Shown in pieces: positions 37,031 through 45,832 of a DNA stretch of 64,000 nt. A program made the position numbers and the translations under genes. Numbering within the stretch: position 1 is the first letter of the stretch; each line of letters starts with the position of its first letter. A model generated the notes under the pieces. The model did not search any database. It was not told the DNA's origin and saw only the letters and a program-made list of their open reading frames with translations. Origin of the DNA: Peribacillus folii (GTDB lineage Bacteria; Bacillota; Bacilli; Bacillales; DSM-1321); the NCBI RefSeq assembly GCF_030271255.1, contig NZ_JASJOM010000002.1, forward strand, positions 372,001 through 436,000. The letters run 5' to 3'.

Positions 37031-38308
37031 TTAGATCCAGCCGCGGAAGCGTGATGCTTCAGCCATTTTCCTTACACCGATCATATAGGCTGCAAGGCGC
37101 ATATCGACACGTCTTGATTGTGCAAGTTCATAAATGTTATTGAAAGATTTTACTAGGATTTTTTCTAGTTTTTCGTCTACTTCTTCTTCAGACCAGTAAT
37201 AGCCTTGATTGTTTTGTACCCACTCGAAATATGAAACCGTCACTCCGCCAGCGGAAGCCAGTACATCAGGAACAAGCAGGATGCCGCGATCCGTTAGGAT
37301 TTGTGTCGCTTCGATGGTCGTAGGACCATTTGCTGCCTCGACCACGATTGAAGCTTTGATATCTGCAGCATTTTCTTCGGTTATCTGGTTTTCGATTGCA
37401 GCGGGGACTAAAATATCACATTCCAGTTCAAGCAGCTCTTTATTCGAAATGGTACTTTTAAACAATTTGGTTACGGTCCCGAAGCTATCCCTCCGGTCAA
37501 GAAGATAATCGATATCAAGACCTTCAGGATCATGAAGGGCTCCATATGCATCTGAAATCCCGATTACCTTAGCACCGGCATCATGCATGAATTTGGCTAA
37601 GAAGCTGCCCGCATTACCAAAACCTTGAATGACGACGCGTGCTCCTTTGATATCGATGCCGCGCTTCTTGGCAGCTTCATTAATGCAAATCGTCACCCCT
37701 TTGGCCGTTGCAGATTCACGTCCATGTGAACCGCCAAGGACAAGAGGTTTGCCTGTAATGAACCCTGGTGAGTTGAATTCGTCCATGCGGCTGTATTCAT
37801 CCATCATCCAAGCCATGATTTGTGAATTCGTAAAAACATCCGGTGCCGGGATATCTTTAGTCGGCCCGACAATTTGGCTGATTGCGCGAACATAGCCCCG
37901 GCTTAGTCTTTCCAATTCACGGAAGGACATATTACGAGGATCACAAACGATACCGCCCTTACCTCCACCATATGGCAAATCCACGATGCCACATTTCAAA
38001 CTCATCCAGATGGATAATGCTTTCACTTCGCGTTCCGTTACATTTGGATGGAAACGGATGCCGCCCTTTGTTGGCCCTACAGCATCATTATGCTGTGCCC
38101 TGTAACCCGTGAAGATTTTTACCGTGCCATCATCCATGCGTATTGGCATTTTCACCGTTAATAAACGCAATGGCTCCTTCAATAGCTCATAAACTTCCTC
38201 CGGGTAACCAAGCTTATCCAAAGCTTTATGTATGACAGTTTGGGTGGACCTCAGTACGTCATGTTTTTCTTCTTCATTTACATGGCTATTGCCTTTTGCC
38301 GATTCCAT
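37031..38308 (-). CDS. gudB: NAD-specific glutamate dehydrogenase
   Basis: Oxidatively deaminates glutamate to 2-oxoglutarate and ammonia; catabolic in Bacillus. The glutamate site shows KMPIRMDDG, GYRAQHNDAVGPTKGGIRFH and LPYGGGKGGIVCDP with the catalytic lysine; the NAD domain has VVIQGFGNAGSFLAK. 425 residues, full length. I see no duplicated codons in the active-site region like the insertion that inactivates gudB of B. subtilis 168, so it should be active. AGGAGGT precedes the ATG. The promoter is TTGCAT-16-TATACT. Confidence 0.96.
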   Translation of the reverse strand: MESAKGNSHVNEEEKHDVLRSTQTVIHKALDKLGYPEEVYELLKEPLRLLTVKMPIRMDDGTVKIFTGYRAQHNDAVGPTKGGIRFHPNVTEREVKALSIWMSLKCGIVDLPYGGGKGGIVCDPRNMSFRELERLSRGYVRAISQIVGPTKDIPAPDVFTNSQIMAWMMDEYSRMDEFNSPGFITGKPLVLGGSHGRESATAKGVTICINEAAKKRGIDIKGARVVIQGFGNAGSFLAKFMHDAGAKVIGISDAYGALHDPEGLDIDYLLDRRDSFGTVTKLFKSTISNKELLELECDILVPAAIENQITEENAADIKASIVVEAANGPTTIEATQILTDRGILLVPDVLASAGGVTVSYFEWVQNNQGYYWSEEEVDEKLEKILVKSFNNIYELAQSRRVDMRLAAYMIGVRKMAEASRFRGWI

Positions 38309-38377
38309 TAAAAGTACCTCCTAGAAAATCTCATCCATATATTAAAATATAATAAACAAATAGTCCTCTTCATGGCT

Positions 38378-38405
38378 AGTATACACCTTCGTTATATTTA
38401 TGCAA
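38378..38405 (-). promoter_or_regulatory. Candidate sigma-A promoter of gudB
   Basis: On the minus strand TTGCAT (38400-38405), a 16-base spacer, and TATACT (38378-38383), about 75 bases upstream of the start codon. Confidence 0.5.
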
Positions 38406-38500
38406 GAGTAAAAACGGGAAATTAAAAGTTGGAAATATTCAAAAAATGAAACCGTTATCATGACAATTATTTTCCCATTCGATTCTTCATCTGAGAAGGT

Positions 38501-38560
38501 GAGGCAATTAAGGCAAACCGCATGTTTTTTGCCGATGTGCCTTAATTACCTCCTTTTTTT
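38501..38560 (+). terminator. Strong plus-strand terminator with no known gene before it
   Basis: GAGGCAATTAAGGCA at 38501-38515 pairs with TGCCTTAATTACCTC at 38538-38552 (one mismatch), followed on the plus strand by CTTTTTTT. On the minus strand the stem has no T tract, so it is not a proper mecA2 terminator. The only genes around it are on the minus strand. Confidence 0.6.
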
Positions 38561-38565
38561 GGCAG

Positions 38566-39141
38566 TTAACCAAAGTGGGAAATCAAAACTTGAATCGCTT
38601 CAGCTTCAACAATGCATGTTCCATATTCATTGATGCGGCACAGAGTGAGCGTTGAAGCATGGCCATACTCGGCAGCTAAGGAAATGACCATATCATAGGT
38701 CGTATCTTTGACTTTTTCGATAAGTAAATAATACCTGCCCTCATAATGATAAAGGGTACTTTTCAGTAAGCCCTGCACGGATAATCTATGAGATAATTGG
38801 ATAATATCCTCGAACTCATCGAAAACATACAAAATATGGGGGGAATCGTCGATTTTCACCTGTAAATCCAAGAACTCTTCCTCATCGGTCAATAATTCTT
38901 CTTCATCCTTCGTCACGATGATGATCAGTCCTTGGGCTGGCAGGGAAAATATTTCAATCGCAATGGAACCACTCATTTTAAAGCTGAGTTCTTCGCACGC
39001 TTCTTCGACCATATCCTGAAATAACTTGTGGACCTTTAAAGAATTCCCTAAAATATCTTCTTTTGTGATACCTCTATCAATCAAATCATCAAGGGTCAAA
39101 AAAATCTTGATTTTATTATTGGTTAATCGCTCCAGCTTCAT
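38566..39141 (-). CDS. ypbH: Adaptor protein MecA2 (YpbH)
   Basis: MecA-family adaptor that brings substrates to the ClpC-ClpP protease. The start MKLERLTNNKIKIFLTLDDLIDRGITKEDI and the acidic middle KDEEELLTDEEEFLD are typical of the family, and the C-terminal half carries the ClpC-binding domain. GGGGG supports the ATG at 39141 (191 residues); earlier codons lack a site. The position near ypbF-ypbG and gudB is that of ypbH (mecB) in B. subtilis, the paralogue of mecA. Confidence 0.93.
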   Translation of the reverse strand: MKLERLTNNKIKIFLTLDDLIDRGITKEDILGNSLKVHKLFQDMVEEACEELSFKMSGSIAIEIFSLPAQGLIIIVTKDEEELLTDEEEFLDLQVKIDDSPHILYVFDEFEDIIQLSHRLSVQGLLKSTLYHYEGRYYLLIEKVKDTTYDMVISLAAEYGHASTLTLCRINEYGTCIVEAEAIQVLISHFG

Positions 39142-39208
39142 AAAAAAATGCCCCCTGGTTACCATCTTCATACATCATATGAAGCCTTGGTCTCAGGGTG
39201 CATATCCA

Positions 39209-40099
39209 TTAAACCTTCAGCCATTCCTCCCATTCCGATTGCGTGTCACCCATCAATACACCGCTGAAGTCTGTCTGCTTATCTTCGGTTATCAGGCTCA
39301 GTGCCGCTCCGCCAAGACCTACCTTCACTTCCGGGAAGTCGCTTTTTAACGCTTCAACAAGCTTCAGTGTCGCATCAATGTTTTCTTGCAGGGAGCAAGA
39401 CATGAATAGATATCGAGGCTTTATGATATCCAATACGGTAAAAAGATCATTATCGGCGATGGATTCGCCCAAATAAACGGTTTCGTATCCCCTCTGCTTC
39501 AAAAAAATGGTGAAGATCAACAGACCGAACTCATGCTTTTCACCTGGCGCGCAAACAGCTAGCGCTTTTGGAAGAAAACCATTGGTCGGTATCGTATGCA
39601 TGACCGAACTGATCCTAGCTTTTAAAATGTTCGACGCAAAATGTTCATGAGCAGAGGTGATTTCCCCATTCTCCCACTTATCGCCTATTTGGACCAGTAT
39701 CGAACCAAGGACCTCCACTATCGTATGTTCGATGGTAAACATACTGAAGGCTTGGCTAATCAGCATTTGAGCTGTGTTTTCATCGAAATTCAATAAAGCT
39801 TCAATTAAGTCTTCGGATAGCTTGCCCCCACGCACATCCTTCCGGTTGTCCGTTAATCCACTTTCTTCAGTCCCGGTACTTTCTAGAAGAGAAACGGCTT
39901 GGCTAATCGTGAAGCCTTGATTCGTTTTGTTGATGAGCCATTTAAGGGTTCGCAGATGTTTTTCTGTATACAGCCTATGACCTGACTCATTTCTGACAGG
40001 TTCGATGAATTTATAACGCCTTTCCCATGCCCTTAGAGTGCCTGGCTGAATGTTTAACAGGTTCGAGACTGCCTTTATATTATATTTACCTTCTTGCAT
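39209..40099 (-). CDS. litR: MerR-family regulator with B12-binding domain (CarH/LitR type)
   Basis: An N-terminal MerR winged helix (residues 5-75, with TLRAWERRYKFIEPVRNESGHR split across the wing) is followed by a helical domain and a cobalamin-binding domain. The helical domain has W142 followed by nine residues and E152-H153, the Wx9EH motif that covers adenosylcobalamin in CarH photoreceptors. The cobalamin domain has E187-K-H189-E-F-G192, the (D/E)xHxxG cobalt-ligand motif. Proteins with both motifs repress DNA in the dark and release it on light. This gene is not at this place in B. subtilis. The symbol is by family; the targets are unknown. Confidence 0.85.
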   Translation of the reverse strand: MQEGKYNIKAVSNLLNIQPGTLRAWERRYKFIEPVRNESGHRLYTEKHLRTLKWLINKTNQGFTISQAVSLLESTGTEESGLTDNRKDVRGGKLSEDLIEALLNFDENTAQMLISQAFSMFTIEHTIVEVLGSILVQIGDKWENGEITSAHEHFASNILKARISSVMHTIPTNGFLPKALAVCAPGEKHEFGLLIFTIFLKQRGYETVYLGESIADNDLFTVLDIIKPRYLFMSCSLQENIDATLKLVEALKSDFPEVKVGLGGAALSLITEDKQTDFSGVLMGDTQSEWEEWLKV

Positions 40100-40141
40100 G
40101 GTTTTACTAGTCCTCCATTAGCTGTGTGTTCATTTATTGAA

Positions 40142-40170
40142 ATTATAGTGGATTCTCTTCCGACTGTAAA
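40142..40170 (-). promoter_or_regulatory. Strong sigma-A promoter of the MerR/B12 regulator
   Basis: On the minus strand TTTACA (40165-40170), a 17-base spacer, and TATAAT (40142-40147), 43 bases upstream of the start codon. The relatives often repress their own promoter at the -35 box, so this may be a self-regulated site. Confidence 0.7.
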
Positions 40171-40198
40171 ATCCCGATATGCTCGCCGGATAAAGCCG

Positions 40199-41014
40199 TC
40201 AATAGGTCTTCACCACCGCTTCGCCCATTTCCGTCCGTTTTCCCCTCTTCAAGGTGAAGAGATGTGTTTCAGGCCTTGCCTCCAGTCTCAAGGGCACAGC
40301 GCTTGTCCCGTAACCATTGCTCGTCATATACAAACAATTTCCCTCTTTTTTTATGCCGCCAAGCTGATAGGGTCCGTAGCCCAATATCCGGATTTGTCCG
40401 CCGTGGGTATGACCTGCCAGCACAAGGCTGATGCGGTGTTCGGGAGTGAGCTGTTCCTTGATCAAGGGATTATGGCTCACCAAAATCCTGAATGGCTCAT
40501 TCCCGCAATCGGAAAGGGCAAGGTCCAGCCTATCCCTTTCTTCCGTGATATCATCGATTCCCAAAATTGCAATTTCACTGCCTGTTGGAGATTCAAATGA
40601 AACAGCTGTATTATCAAGGATTTTCACTCCGTGTTTCAGAAGAGTAGCATCCAATGCATGGTAATCTCCTTCATAATCATTATTTCCCCATACAAAATAA
40701 AGGGGGCCAAGTTCTTTCAATTTCAAAAGGTTATTCTCCACTCGCTCAAGCGGAACCCCGCCTTCCCTTATATCTCCGCCGATGATGACCAAATCGACAC
40801 TGCCACGAGCGCCTTCAATCAATTGATCGGAAATGATGCGCCGATGTAAATCAGATATGAAAAATATCCGTATGTCGCCAAATCCTTCTGGGAAATCGTT
40901 GAAATATAAATCTTGAAAAATAAGCCTATCTTGATTTGCCGTTCGCCACATGTAAAATACCATGACAAAAACCAGCACAATCATGCTAAAAAATAATACA
41001 GCCAGCCATAACAT
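40199..41014 (-). CDS. ypbG: Membrane-anchored metallophosphoesterase YpbG
   Basis: Calcineurin-like metallophosphoesterase with one N-terminal membrane helix (about residues 1-24). The metal-binding motifs appear in order: FFISDLHR, IIGGDIREGG, WGNNDYEGD (GNND for the usual GNHD), VSHNP and LAGHTHGGQ. The substrate is unknown; some relatives act on phospholipid or UDP-sugar phosphates. The chosen ATG is 41014; a TTG one codon earlier is possible. It lies 100 bases upstream of the MerR/B12 gene and near ypbF, as in B. subtilis. Confidence 0.9.
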   Translation of the reverse strand: MLWLAVLFFSMIVLVFVMVFYMWRTANQDRLIFQDLYFNDFPEGFGDIRIFFISDLHRRIISDQLIEGARGSVDLVIIGGDIREGGVPLERVENNLLKLKELGPLYFVWGNNDYEGDYHALDATLLKHGVKILDNTAVSFESPTGSEIAILGIDDITEERDRLDLALSDCGNEPFRILVSHNPLIKEQLTPEHRISLVLAGHTHGGQIRILGYGPYQLGGIKKEGNCLYMTSNGYGTSAVPLRLEARPETHLFTLKRGKRTEMGEAVVKTY

Positions 41015-41109
41015 CAATCGTTATACCTTCTTTCCATCCTAAGCCTATAGATACCTTCATGTAACCATAAAATCCTAATACCCGCAATTATATATCTTTT
41101 AACACATCC

Positions 41110-41568
41110 TCATTTATTTTCGTGATATAAATTGATATCAAAATTTTTCTTCATCATTTCAAAAACCTTGTGGCGGCTTTTCCATTCATCCTCTTTTTCC
41201 CATAATTGCTTGCTTTTATTAATGATTTCACAGCGAAGCAGCTGAAATTCTTTTTCCGCCTTATCAAGCTTCTTCTTAATCATTATCATATATCCATACA
41301 GCCCCATGGCTGCAGCCAAGAATAGAAAATGGCTGAAATGGTCGACGAAAACACTAAACATCATGAAAAATGAATAGGAATAAGGAACAACAACATAAAA
41401 ATAAAGGTACATGAAAAGAAAAGCGGCAACAATCATGGCCGCCCACAAGCTTTTAAGATGCTTCCTTTTAAGAGCCTCGAACTTTTTTTTTCGATCCACG
41501 ACATTTTGCAACATTTGCTTTGTTGCTTGGTCCGTCTTCTCATCCAATAAAATGATAGTCGATTCCAT
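41110..41568 (-). CDS. ypbF: YpbF-like membrane protein (DUF2663)
   Basis: 152 residues: a polar N-terminal helix of coiled-coil character (KKKFEALKRKHLKS), two close membrane segments (about 40-60 and 70-95), then a charged helical tail rich in Lys and Glu. GAAGGAGG fixes the ATG at 41568, starting MESTIILLDEKTDQ. The size, two membrane segments and place between ypbE and ypbG match YpbF. Function unknown. Confidence 0.85.
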   Translation of the reverse strand: MESTIILLDEKTDQATKQMLQNVVDRKKKFEALKRKHLKSLWAAMIVAAFLFMYLYFYVVVPYSYSFFMMFSVFVDHFSHFLFLAAAMGLYGYMIMIKKKLDKAEKEFQLLRCEIINKSKQLWEKEDEWKSRHKVFEMMKKNFDINLYHENK

Positions 41569-41698
41569 TCTGTATTCCTCCTTCACACTCTTAAAACATG
41601 ATATGAGGCTGTCCAGGAAAAAATGATAATGCCCCAAGCCTCCTATTAAAAAGTGGGTCCAACAAATAACACCCTGCCAATATGGCAAGGTGCGATCA

Positions 41699-42514
41699 TT
41701 ATTTCTTTAGCGGAATTTTCAAAACCTGACCTTTGGATATTTCATTCCCATTCAGTCCGTTCCACTCTCTAATAAGAGCAATGCCTTCCTGGGATTTGTA
41801 ATAATTCATTGAAATCCGGAACAGGGTCTCCTGTGCTTGTACAGTATGTAGGACTACCTTATATTCATCCTTGTCAGGCTTTGCGGCTTGAACGCTTTGG
41901 GCTGCCTTCTTCTTTTCTGCCGCTTCCTGCTTGGCTTTTTCGTCTGCCAGCTGCTGAGCCCTCGCCTTTTCATCGGCCTCCTGCTGAGCTTGGGCCTTCT
42001 CTTTAGCCACCTGCTCGGCTTTAGCCTTCTCTTTTGCTTCTTGTTCGGCTTTAGCCTTCGCTTCGGCCTTTTTCTTAGCTTGCTCCTGTTCCTCTGCCTT
42101 CCGCTTTCGCTCCTCTGCTTCCGCCTTTACCTTTGCTTCTTCTTTCTCTTTCTTCGCTTCGGACTTCGACGGTTCTTTTTCATCATTGCCCTTTAAATCC
42201 TTTGCAGTTGCTGTAGTCGGAATCGTTTCCTTTGCATCCTCACCATTTTCAATAACGATTTGGTCAGTTTTCGGATCCTGGACAGGTAATTTCTGGATAT
42301 ATGAATAAAGGCTGTAAAAACCGATTGGTAGCAAAATGAAAAACAATGCTAATGCCTTGATGATCGGGAATTTAAACTTCTTTTTACTTTTTTTCTTTTT
42401 ATTTTGGTGAGTTTTACTGCGCTTAGGCATTGACTTTGCTTTGTGGCGTTCAACCCGCGAACGAAGTTCACCCGCCTGATCATTTTCCTTGTCACTCTTT
42501 TGCACTCGATTCAT
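41699..42514 (-). CDS. ypbE: LysM-domain membrane protein YpbE
   Basis: A Lys-rich cytoplasmic start, one membrane helix (about residues 50-70), then a long Ala/Lys/Glu/Gln-rich stalk (about 105-215), and a C-terminal LysM domain with VQAQETLFRISMNYY and ISKGQVLKIP that should bind peptidoglycan. The stalk is built of near-repeats such as KAEQVAKEKAQAQQEADEKA and should be a single long helix crossing part of the wall. 271 residues, longer than the 240 of B. subtilis YpbE, the extra mostly in the stalk. Confidence 0.9.
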   Translation of the reverse strand: MNRVQKSDKENDQAGELRSRVERHKAKSMPKRSKTHQNKKKKSKKKFKFPIIKALALFFILLPIGFYSLYSYIQKLPVQDPKTDQIVIENGEDAKETIPTTATAKDLKGNDEKEPSKSEAKKEKEEAKVKAEAEERKRKAEEQEQAKKKAEAKAKAEQEAKEKAKAEQVAKEKAQAQQEADEKARAQQLADEKAKQEAAEKKKAAQSVQAAKPDKDEYKVVLHTVQAQETLFRISMNYYKSQEGIALIREWNGLNGNEISKGQVLKIPLKK

Positions 42515-43118
42515 TCAAGTCACCCCCCTTCTTGCTTAACTCTTTTTGCTTTTTGTTCCTAATTAAAACCCCAAGAATAAAGTCAATCAAAAAATGGGCC
42601 ATGATCGTCACGAGGATATTATCGGTCCATTCGTACAAAAAACCGATAAAAAAGCTTAAAACCAATACATTTAAAAATAAGAACCAATTAAACAAGTAAC
42701 GATAATGAACGGCTGCAAAAATGATGCTCGTCCAAAGCAAACCGAGATGGGTTTGCAGCACTCCGCGAAATAATAGCTCTTCACTAACGGCAACCACAGC
42801 TGCAACGACAAAAATCATCGAATATGGCAAATGGCTGAAAATGCGTTCATTAATTCCGCCATCATCCTGATAGGAAGGCGGGGTAACTTTCATCAAGATC
42901 ATATCCAGCACCACTACAAGGACTCCAGCTGGAACCCCGACCAGCAAAATATTTAGGTCATTGAAGCTAAATAAGTCAAAAAATGCAGAACGGTCTTCAA
43001 ATAAAATAATACCCAAAAATAATGCTAACGTTAAGAGAATAATTTGCGTAAGAAACAAATTATAGAGCAACTGTTTATCCGTCATTTCTTTAATTAATTC
43101 AGCCTGCTTATTCTTCAT
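42492..43118 (-). CDS. ypbD: CPBP-family intramembrane metalloprotease YpbD
   Basis: Abi/CAAX-type membrane protease with about six helices. The catalytic motifs are visible: SEELLFRGVLQ (EExxxR), FAAVHY and the third-motif histidine in MAHFLIDF. The substrate is unknown. The ATG at 43118 is at the right distance from AAAGGA; the one two codons earlier is too close. It overlaps the recQ stop (43108) and its end overlaps the ypbE start by 23 bases, so these genes are translationally coupled. Confidence 0.92.
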   Translation of the reverse strand: MKNKQAELIKEMTDKQLLYNLFLTQIILLTLALFLGIILFEDRSAFFDLFSFNDLNILLVGVPAGVLVVVLDMILMKVTPPSYQDDGGINERIFSHLPYSMIFVVAAVVAVSEELLFRGVLQTHLGLLWTSIIFAAVHYRYLFNWFLFLNVLVLSFFIGFLYEWTDNILVTIMAHFLIDFILGVLIRNKKQKELSKKGGDLNESSAKE

Positions 43119-44622
43119 TCCCATTGTCCTTTTTTAATAAAATGAAAGCCAGTTCCTCTTTCCATGTGAAATTGGAGTTAATCTGATCAATCTCGACTTC
43201 TGGCCATACATCCTCCATTTTTTGCGCATCCATTCCACATTGGTCACAGCATTGCGGGTTTAGTGCTTGCTGCTTTTCGTCAAAGTAACCCAGCACCCCT
43301 ATGCGCCGGCATTCCTTTGCATGAATCCAATTCAGGAATTTATATAGCTTTTCTTGATTCGCATTCTTTCTCTCCCGGCAATATGCCTTCATCTGCGTCA
43401 CTTGGTGTAACGGATTTTCATCCGCTGGAATGAACTGTGTGAAAAAACGAAGCTGGATTTCGTTCAAGGAATAGGCTTGGCACAGCAGTTCTTTTTCAGG
43501 AACGGTGGAATGGGCTAGTGTCAAGCCTGAGGAACCCAGGTACGAACAAACCCCTTCAAGCTGGGCATCGGTAGGCAATTGTTGCTCCATCAAATGCAGG
43601 GGCAGTCCCTCATCGCCATCACTATATAATAAAACGGCCACGCTTTGCTGCCTGTCCCGTCCAGCTCTGCCTATTTCCTGAAGGTATGCTTCCATTGCAG
43701 ATGGCATATGAAAATGGATGACATATCTGACATCCGCTTTGTTCACGCCCATCCCGAAGGCGCTTGTTGCACAGATCACTTTCAACTGGCCGGAAATGAA
43801 TTGCTGCTGGATCAGCATCCTTTGTTCCTGCTCCATCCCGCCATGATAATAATTGACACTCTCCATACCATTTTCCTGTAAAAACACTGTAACTGCCTCG
43901 GCCATTTTTTTAGATGAAAAATAAATGATTCCGCTGCCGGTGAATTGCCTGACTAGCTCCAATACGCGCAATTGCTTCTCTTCGTAGGTGTGCACACGTT
44001 CAATTAGGATCGTAATATTTTCACGGTCAACGGATGAAACGATTTCCGCTGCCTGTCCGATGTTAAGTTTACTTACGATATCCTGCCTGACTTCATCAGT
44101 TGCCGTTGCTGTCAGGGCCAGCGTCAGCGGATTGTTCAACTTCTGCCTCACTTCGCCTAAATTCAAATAATCCGGACGGAAATCATATCCCCATTGCGAG
44201 ATGCAGTGCGCTTCATCTATGACGAACAACCCTATGTCAATTGATTTCAAAGCTTGAATCACCCCGTCAAGGCTAAGCATCTCAGGGGATAGAAAGATAA
44301 ACCGGTAACTATATAACCGATCGAACGCCTTCCTTTTTTGGTTCAGCGTCAAAAAAGAATTGAGTGTCAAAACGCTTTTTTCACCATTCATTTTCAACTG
44401 ATCTGCCTGATCCTGCATCAATGACAATAGCGGGGAGACGATCAGGATAGTCTTATTCAGAAGATATGCAGGCAGCTGATAGCATAAGGATTTCCCAGAT
44501 CCGGTGGGCAGCATTGCCAATGTATGGCGGCCGGACAACAAGGATTCTATTACTTCTTTTTGTCCTGGACGGAATTCATCAAAGCCGAATTTATTTTTAA
44601 GGAAATGCTCTATATTCATCAT
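43108..44622 (-). CDS. recQ: RecQ-family ATP-dependent DNA helicase
   Basis: 3'-5' DNA helicase of the RecQ type; the B. subtilis orthologue at this place is called RecS/YpbC. Motifs in order: Walker A MLPTGSGKSLCYQLP, DEAH box VIDEAHCISQWGYDFRPDY, the SAT-like ALTATAT, motif V FGMGVNKADVRYV and motif VI QEIGRAGRDRQ. A cysteine cluster near the end (CRERKN, ECRRIG, CCDQC) is the RecQ zinc site. There is no HRDC domain. 504 residues. It overlaps ypbB by 4 bases. Confidence 0.95.
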   Translation of the reverse strand: MMNIEHFLKNKFGFDEFRPGQKEVIESLLSGRHTLAMLPTGSGKSLCYQLPAYLLNKTILIVSPLLSLMQDQADQLKMNGEKSVLTLNSFLTLNQKRKAFDRLYSYRFIFLSPEMLSLDGVIQALKSIDIGLFVIDEAHCISQWGYDFRPDYLNLGEVRQKLNNPLTLALTATATDEVRQDIVSKLNIGQAAEIVSSVDRENITILIERVHTYEEKQLRVLELVRQFTGSGIIYFSSKKMAEAVTVFLQENGMESVNYYHGGMEQEQRMLIQQQFISGQLKVICATSAFGMGVNKADVRYVIHFHMPSAMEAYLQEIGRAGRDRQQSVAVLLYSDGDEGLPLHLMEQQLPTDAQLEGVCSYLGSSGLTLAHSTVPEKELLCQAYSLNEIQLRFFTQFIPADENPLHQVTQMKAYCRERKNANQEKLYKFLNWIHAKECRRIGVLGYFDEKQQALNPQCCDQCGMDAQKMEDVWPEVEIDQINSNFTWKEELAFILLKKDNGNEE

Positions 44623-45683
44623 TGGTCACCCATTTTCGCGAGCACAAGCCTGATCTGAAAAAAGCTTATTTGCTTATTATCGACCATCTGCTTGATTGCC
44701 TTTAGCTTTTTTGTGCCAAGTTCCGTAATTGCGGCTGCAATTTCACGTTCATCGTCGCTCGATACATAATCGGCTATCGGGAAACGTTTATCGGATAGAA
44801 CAATCTCGACGAGATGATCTTCTATAGTATTTTGTTTCAAGCGGCGGATTTCAGCTATTTCGCTCATGCTTCTTCCTTCCTGCAAATATTGCAAAGTGGT
44901 TTGTGTCGATTGGGTCAAATGAGGGTTACCTCCCCTTTTCCACTCATTTGTCAACGATGCCAAAAGCGGATGATCGGCTCCATCACCCAATTCAGCAAGC
45001 AATTGGTGCAACGAGTCAAAAAACAGGAATCGCACATATTCTTCTTCCGCCTCTTTCCTTTTGGCAATCTGATCGAAGGTTAGACCAATCCTGTTCACAC
45101 CCGTTAATTTGAGGATGAATATATCCCTTTTCAAATCACTTTGGGACTCCAATAGCGAAACCAATTCTTCATATATCTGCCTCGCGATCAAGCTTCGGTC
45201 CTGACGATTGGTATGTAGGAATTCCTTAACGAAATATTGTAACTTAGGGCTTCGCTGTATCGGATAAAAACGTCTTTCATTGTGGACAATATGGGATATG
45301 GTTTGAATGAGTAAACTTACCCTGCCCCAGAACACGGGGGCGATATTTTGGTATTTCCAGCCATTTAGATAGGTTGGAAATGGCTTATCCAGCAAATAAC
45401 GGGCCAGTGCTTCCTCACCAGCTTGGCTAACTTCATATGCATCGGTTTTATCCGTTAGATCAATGAAGCCATCTCTAAGGAATTGTTCTATGTTTTGATT
45501 TAATTGCTGGCGGGTAAAAACAGGCATCGTCCCAAATATATTCGTTAATCCGAATAAATGGGCATCCTGAATCGTTTGTGACGACTTCTTCCCCTGCAGC
45601 ATATGGTATATAGCATAAATGGAACGCTCGCCTTGAAATTTTTTTATCGCATATAGAATGATTGCCTGTAGATAATTATTCAT
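44619..45683 (-). CDS. ypbB: YpbB helix-turn-helix protein
   Basis: About 354 residues with no enzyme motif. The C-terminal part (about 255-350) has a helix-turn-helix of the RecQ-associated HTH_40 type: SMSEIAEIRRLKQNTIEDHLVEIV. It is always found beside the RecQ-like gene in Bacillus and is likely its functional partner, though the role is unknown. AAGGAT fits the ATG at 45683; the GTG three codons earlier abuts that site. It is divergent from fer. Confidence 0.9.
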   Translation of the reverse strand: MNNYLQAIILYAIKKFQGERSIYAIYHMLQGKKSSQTIQDAHLFGLTNIFGTMPVFTRQQLNQNIEQFLRDGFIDLTDKTDAYEVSQAGEEALARYLLDKPFPTYLNGWKYQNIAPVFWGRVSLLIQTISHIVHNERRFYPIQRSPKLQYFVKEFLHTNRQDRSLIARQIYEELVSLLESQSDLKRDIFILKLTGVNRIGLTFDQIAKRKEAEEEYVRFLFFDSLHQLLAELGDGADHPLLASLTNEWKRGGNPHLTQSTQTTLQYLQEGRSMSEIAEIRRLKQNTIEDHLVEIVLSDKRFPIADYVSSDDEREIAAAITELGTKKLKAIKQMVDNKQISFFQIRLVLAKMGDQ

Positions 45684-45832
45684 GGGACTCACATCCTTAT
45701 TTCATCGATCCATTAACCCTATTGTAACAAAAAACTGCAAAAGTCGCCTTTTTTATTGTTTGATATAAGGAAGAATTCGTGACTATATGACGAAATAAGG
45801 CAGGATTAAAATGAAATCATGGAATGTTTCCA

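Noticed and set aside
37031..38308. Cryptic gudB with the 9-base duplication of B. subtilis 168
   Set aside because: The active-site region reads smoothly with no duplicated codons.
41870..42200. Tandem repeats at the DNA level as a CRISPR or satellite
   Set aside because: The repetition comes from the Ala/Lys/Glu-rich stalk of YpbE and its units vary; it is coding sequence.
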